The notes under the pieces: model-generated
Told to the model about the DNA's origin: nothing
The model's database searches: none
The model's input: the letters and a program-made list of their open reading frames with translations, nothing else
Shown: positions 61,901-64,000 of the stretch, piece after piece
Numbering within the stretch: the first letter of the stretch is position 1
How the letters are laid out: the number at the start of each line of letters is the position of its first letter
Position numbers and translations under genes: made by a program
NCBI RefSeq assembly: GCF_017874595.1
Contig: NZ_JAGILA010000001.1
Coordinates: 186,001 to 250,000, forward strand
Direction: 5' to 3'
Length of the DNA: 64,000 bases
DNA from: Sinorhizobium kostiense
Lineage (GTDB): Bacteria > Pseudomonadota > Alphaproteobacteria > Rhizobiales > Rhizobiaceae

Positions 61901-63715
61901 TCAGACGCGTATCAGCGCCGGGTCTTCGTTGTCGTATAGACGCTCGAGCAGCGCGGCCCTGCGCGTGATGATCTTGCGCACGTTGAGCGAGCCCTTGTCG
62001 GTGATCTCCGCGTCCTTGAGCGAAGGCGGCTCGGAAAGGATGATCGCGCGGCTGATGCGCCGGCCCGATCCGGTTGCCGCTCTGGCCATTTCGCGCAGCC
62101 GCGTCTCGATCCCGGCTTGCAGCGCCGCATTGATCACGGCGCCATCCGAACTGTTGATGCCATGCAGCTGATCGGGGCGCGGAAAGATAAAGAGACCGAT
62201 CGCATCGCGGTCGTGACCGCAGACGACGACGTCCTGCACCAGCCCCCGCAGGCCTTCCAGAGCTTCCAGCCGCAGCTTGCCGGCCTGGACCCAGGTGCCC
62301 GTCTGGAGCTTGAAATCCTCCGAAACGCGGCCGTCGAAGGTGAGGCCGCACCCGGGATCGTCGCCACTGACGAAGCGGACGGCGTCGCCCGTCCGCAGAA
62401 AGCCCTCCTCGTCGAAGACCTCCGCGGTCTTGGCCGGATCGCCGAAATATCCCGGCATGATGTTCGGCCCCTTTACGCGCAGCTCGCAGCGCATATCGCC
62501 ATCGGGGATCAGCTTGACCTCGGTTCCGGGCAGCGGCACGCCGATGACGCCCGAACGCCCGATGGGCTCATGTACCATGATGGTGGCCGGCGCCGTTTCG
62601 GTCATGCCCCAGCTCGATATCATCAGCGGGATGCGCCCGCTAACCTCCTTTGCCATTGTCTCGAGGCGCGTCCAGACGTCCTGCGGCAGCGACGCGCCGG
62701 CATAGAAGATCATGTCGAGATCGCGGAAATAGGCCTCGCGAAGGGCATCGTTCGTTTCCATTTCGCGCACCAGCATCGAGAAGCCGGCCGGCACGTTGAA
62801 AGACAGCGTTCCGGGTCTTGCAATGATGTTTCGTACCGTTTCCTCGAACAGCGCCTTGGTCGGCTTGCCGTTGTCGATGCTCAGCGTTCCGCCATGCGCC
62901 AGCATCATGTTGACGTTGTGCGAGCCGCCGAAGACATGGTTCCATGGCAGCCAGTCGCAGATGCGCGGCGGCCGCTCCTTGAGAAAGGGCAGCACCGAGG
63001 CGAGCTGCGACTGGTTCGCGCACAACATGCGCTGGGTGGTCAATACCCCCTTCGGATCGGATGAAGACCCGGAGGTGAAGAGTATCTTGGCAACCGTATC
63101 CGGACCGACCATGGCAAGGCGACCGCCTATATCGGCCGACGCGTCCCCTTCGAGCAACTCCGCGAAGGCGGTCACGGGCCGGGAGGCGCCCTCGGTCCTG
63201 GTCGCGACGATCTCGATCCCGTCGAACTGCGGCAGGGCCAGCGCGCCGGCATGGCGCCCCGCATCGTCGGCAAAGACGAGCCTCGGCCGGACCTTCTCGA
63301 TAACGTAGACGAGCCGCGCATGGGCCTCGGGGATAAGCGAATATTGTTCGGCGAGCGGCACCGTCGGCACGCCGGCGTATTGCGCAGAGAGAGAAAGCAA
63401 CGCGTGATCGATGGAGTTGCCGGAAAGGATCGCGATCGGCGTGTCCTGTCCGAGACCGCGTGCGATGAGCGCGGCGGCAATGGCGCGCACATGCCCGAGT
63501 GCTTCGGCATAGGTGACCTCGCGCCAGCCTTCGCCGGCACGCTCGGACAGAAACACCCGGTCGGGCGCCTGTTCGGCCCAACGGTGCAGCCAGTCGGGGG
63601 TACGCCTTGCGACCGGATCGCGCGGCACGTTCGAGGTCAGGAGCAGATGCCCGGCCAGCTGCTGCATGGAAACGGAATGCGGGACAATCCGCAGGCGGGT
63701 CGTCGCGTCTATCAT
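61901..63715 (-). CDS. AMP-dependent CoA ligase, feruloyl-CoA synthetase type
   Basis: A 604-residue adenylate-forming enzyme. ATP-binding blocks are KILFTSGSSSDPKGVLTTQR, SSWGMTETAPATIMVHEPIG and GFLRTGDAVRFVSGDDPGCG; the C-terminal lysine loop is unusual, ISRAIILSEPPSLKDAEITD then KGSLNVRKIITRR. The N-terminal LHRWAEQAPDRVFLSERAGE and the 600-residue length fit the feruloyl-CoA/coumaroyl-CoA synthetase group rather than acetyl-CoA synthetases. It would activate an aromatic (hydroxycinnamic-type) acid in the cytoplasm. The ATG overlaps the end of marR, so it is translated together with its presumed regulator. Confidence 0.87.
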   Translation of the reverse strand: MIDATTRLRIVPHSVSMQQLAGHLLLTSNVPRDPVARRTPDWLHRWAEQAPDRVFLSERAGEGWREVTYAEALGHVRAIAAALIARGLGQDTPIAILSGNSIDHALLSLSAQYAGVPTVPLAEQYSLIPEAHARLVYVIEKVRPRLVFADDAGRHAGALALPQFDGIEIVATRTEGASRPVTAFAELLEGDASADIGGRLAMVGPDTVAKILFTSGSSSDPKGVLTTQRMLCANQSQLASVLPFLKERPPRICDWLPWNHVFGGSHNVNMMLAHGGTLSIDNGKPTKALFEETVRNIIARPGTLSFNVPAGFSMLVREMETNDALREAYFRDLDMIFYAGASLPQDVWTRLETMAKEVSGRIPLMISSWGMTETAPATIMVHEPIGRSGVIGVPLPGTEVKLIPDGDMRCELRVKGPNIMPGYFGDPAKTAEVFDEEGFLRTGDAVRFVSGDDPGCGLTFDGRVSEDFKLQTGTWVQAGKLRLEALEGLRGLVQDVVVCGHDRDAIGLFIFPRPDQLHGINSSDGAVINAALQAGIETRLREMARAATGSGRRISRAIILSEPPSLKDAEITDKGSLNVRKIITRRAALLERLYDNEDPALIRV

Positions 63716-64000
63716 TGCTTTTCCCCCCGTCGACGCCGCGCCCCGCTGCGGGCGGCGCGGTCAAGCAAGCCCCGGAGGACGCGCAGTTCCTCGGGAGCGA
63801 GATCGGCAAACAGCGCGGCCTCGTGCGCCTGGACGGCCGATTCCGCCCGTTGCCACAGCTTCCGCCCTTCCGGCGTGACCTGCAGCGCATAGGCGCGGCG
63901 GTCCGACTCGACCGGCATGCGTTCCACGGCGCCCATCCCCTCCAGCTCGTCCACGACGAGCACGACGCCGGAACGCTTGATATTCAGGACCTGCGAAAGC
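63712..64000 (-). CDS. MarR-family transcriptional regulator, cut at right edge
   Basis: The C-terminal 96 residues of a winged-helix regulator read in from the edge: LSQVLNIKRSGVVLVVDELE is the recognition helix, followed by GAVERMPVESDRRAYALQVT (the DxRxxxLxLT wing) and a helical tail EELRVLRGLLDRAARSGA. The N-terminus lies outside the window. It overlaps the CoA ligase gene by ATGA. Repressors of this kind control hydroxycinnamate genes (HcaR, CouR) and release DNA on binding the CoA thioester, a likely model here. Confidence 0.85.
   Translation of the reverse strand, partial: LSQVLNIKRSGVVLVVDELEGMGAVERMPVESDRRAYALQVTPEGRKLWQRAESAVQAHEAALFADLAPEELRVLRGLLDRAARSGARRRRGEKQ

Noticed and set aside
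1-64000. tRNA, rRNA genes and CRISPR arrays
   Set aside because: No T-loop/anticodon-arm pattern, rRNA segment or regularly spaced direct repeat was seen anywhere in the window by eye.

Overview
The window looks like chromosomal DNA of a Sinorhizobium/Ensifer-type alphaproteobacterium (Rhizobiaceae). The grounds are a fused trpE(G) gene behind a Trp-Trp-Trp leader peptide next to a hemin-type TonB receptor, nearby leuA, clpP and queF genes in the arrangement I recall from S. meliloti, DUF1285/DUF1059/DUF1993 housekeeping genes, and RIME-like intergenic palindromes. Most of it is G+C-rich, but roughly the first 13.5 kb is visibly richer in A+T.

Layout. 1-16.7 kb is an accessory surface-polysaccharide region. 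It opens with the cut N-terminus of a serralysin-like protease and a KpsC-like Kdo transferase. A long leftward group follows: UDP-GlcNAc 2-epimerase (wecB), UDP-ManNAc dehydrogenase (wecC), a CgeB-type glycosyltransferase, a giant methyltransferase/glycosyltransferase fusion and three small methyltransferases. Rightward genes are a GT2 glycosyltransferase and the capsule exporter kpsMTE. The logic is synthesis of a ManNAcA-containing, methylated capsular (K-antigen) polysaccharide and its ABC-type export. 16.7-20.4 kb holds two tandem phage-like small genes, a DUF4334 gene and a frameshifted IS110-family element inserted in a RIME palindrome. 20.4-24.2 kb: apt, a DUF1059 gene and a DUF1285-nudix-cca operon. 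24.4-31.2 kb: a four-gene moxR-DUF58-BatA/DUF4159-membrane protein operon.

31.6-37.2 kb: small enzymes, a TPR lipoprotein-like secreted protein and an ECF sigma/anti-sigma pair. 37.4-48.1 kb: leuA with a Leu-rich leader peptide, clpP, hupE, queF, a cation diffusion facilitator, trpE(G) with its attenuator, and the heme receptor. 48.3-52.3 kb: an extensin-like protein, a thioesterase, a DUF1993 gene and fhs. 52.4-59.1 kb: a leftward operon of five largely uncharacterised genes around a AAA ATPase. 59.4-64 kb: a translationally coupled marR/CoA-ligase/amidohydrolase/acyl-CoA dehydrogenase operon, probably for hydroxycinnamate-type aromatic acids, cut by the right edge.

The strongest unexpected observation is the IS110-family element at 19051-20219. 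Its ends can be fixed because it splits a RIME palindrome, and the non-coding end upstream of its transposase carries segments that match the interrupted target and the element's own ends, as expected for an IS621-type bridge RNA. The strongest candidate for an undescribed cellular system is the five-gene AAA ATPase operon. No tRNA, rRNA or CRISPR array was seen.
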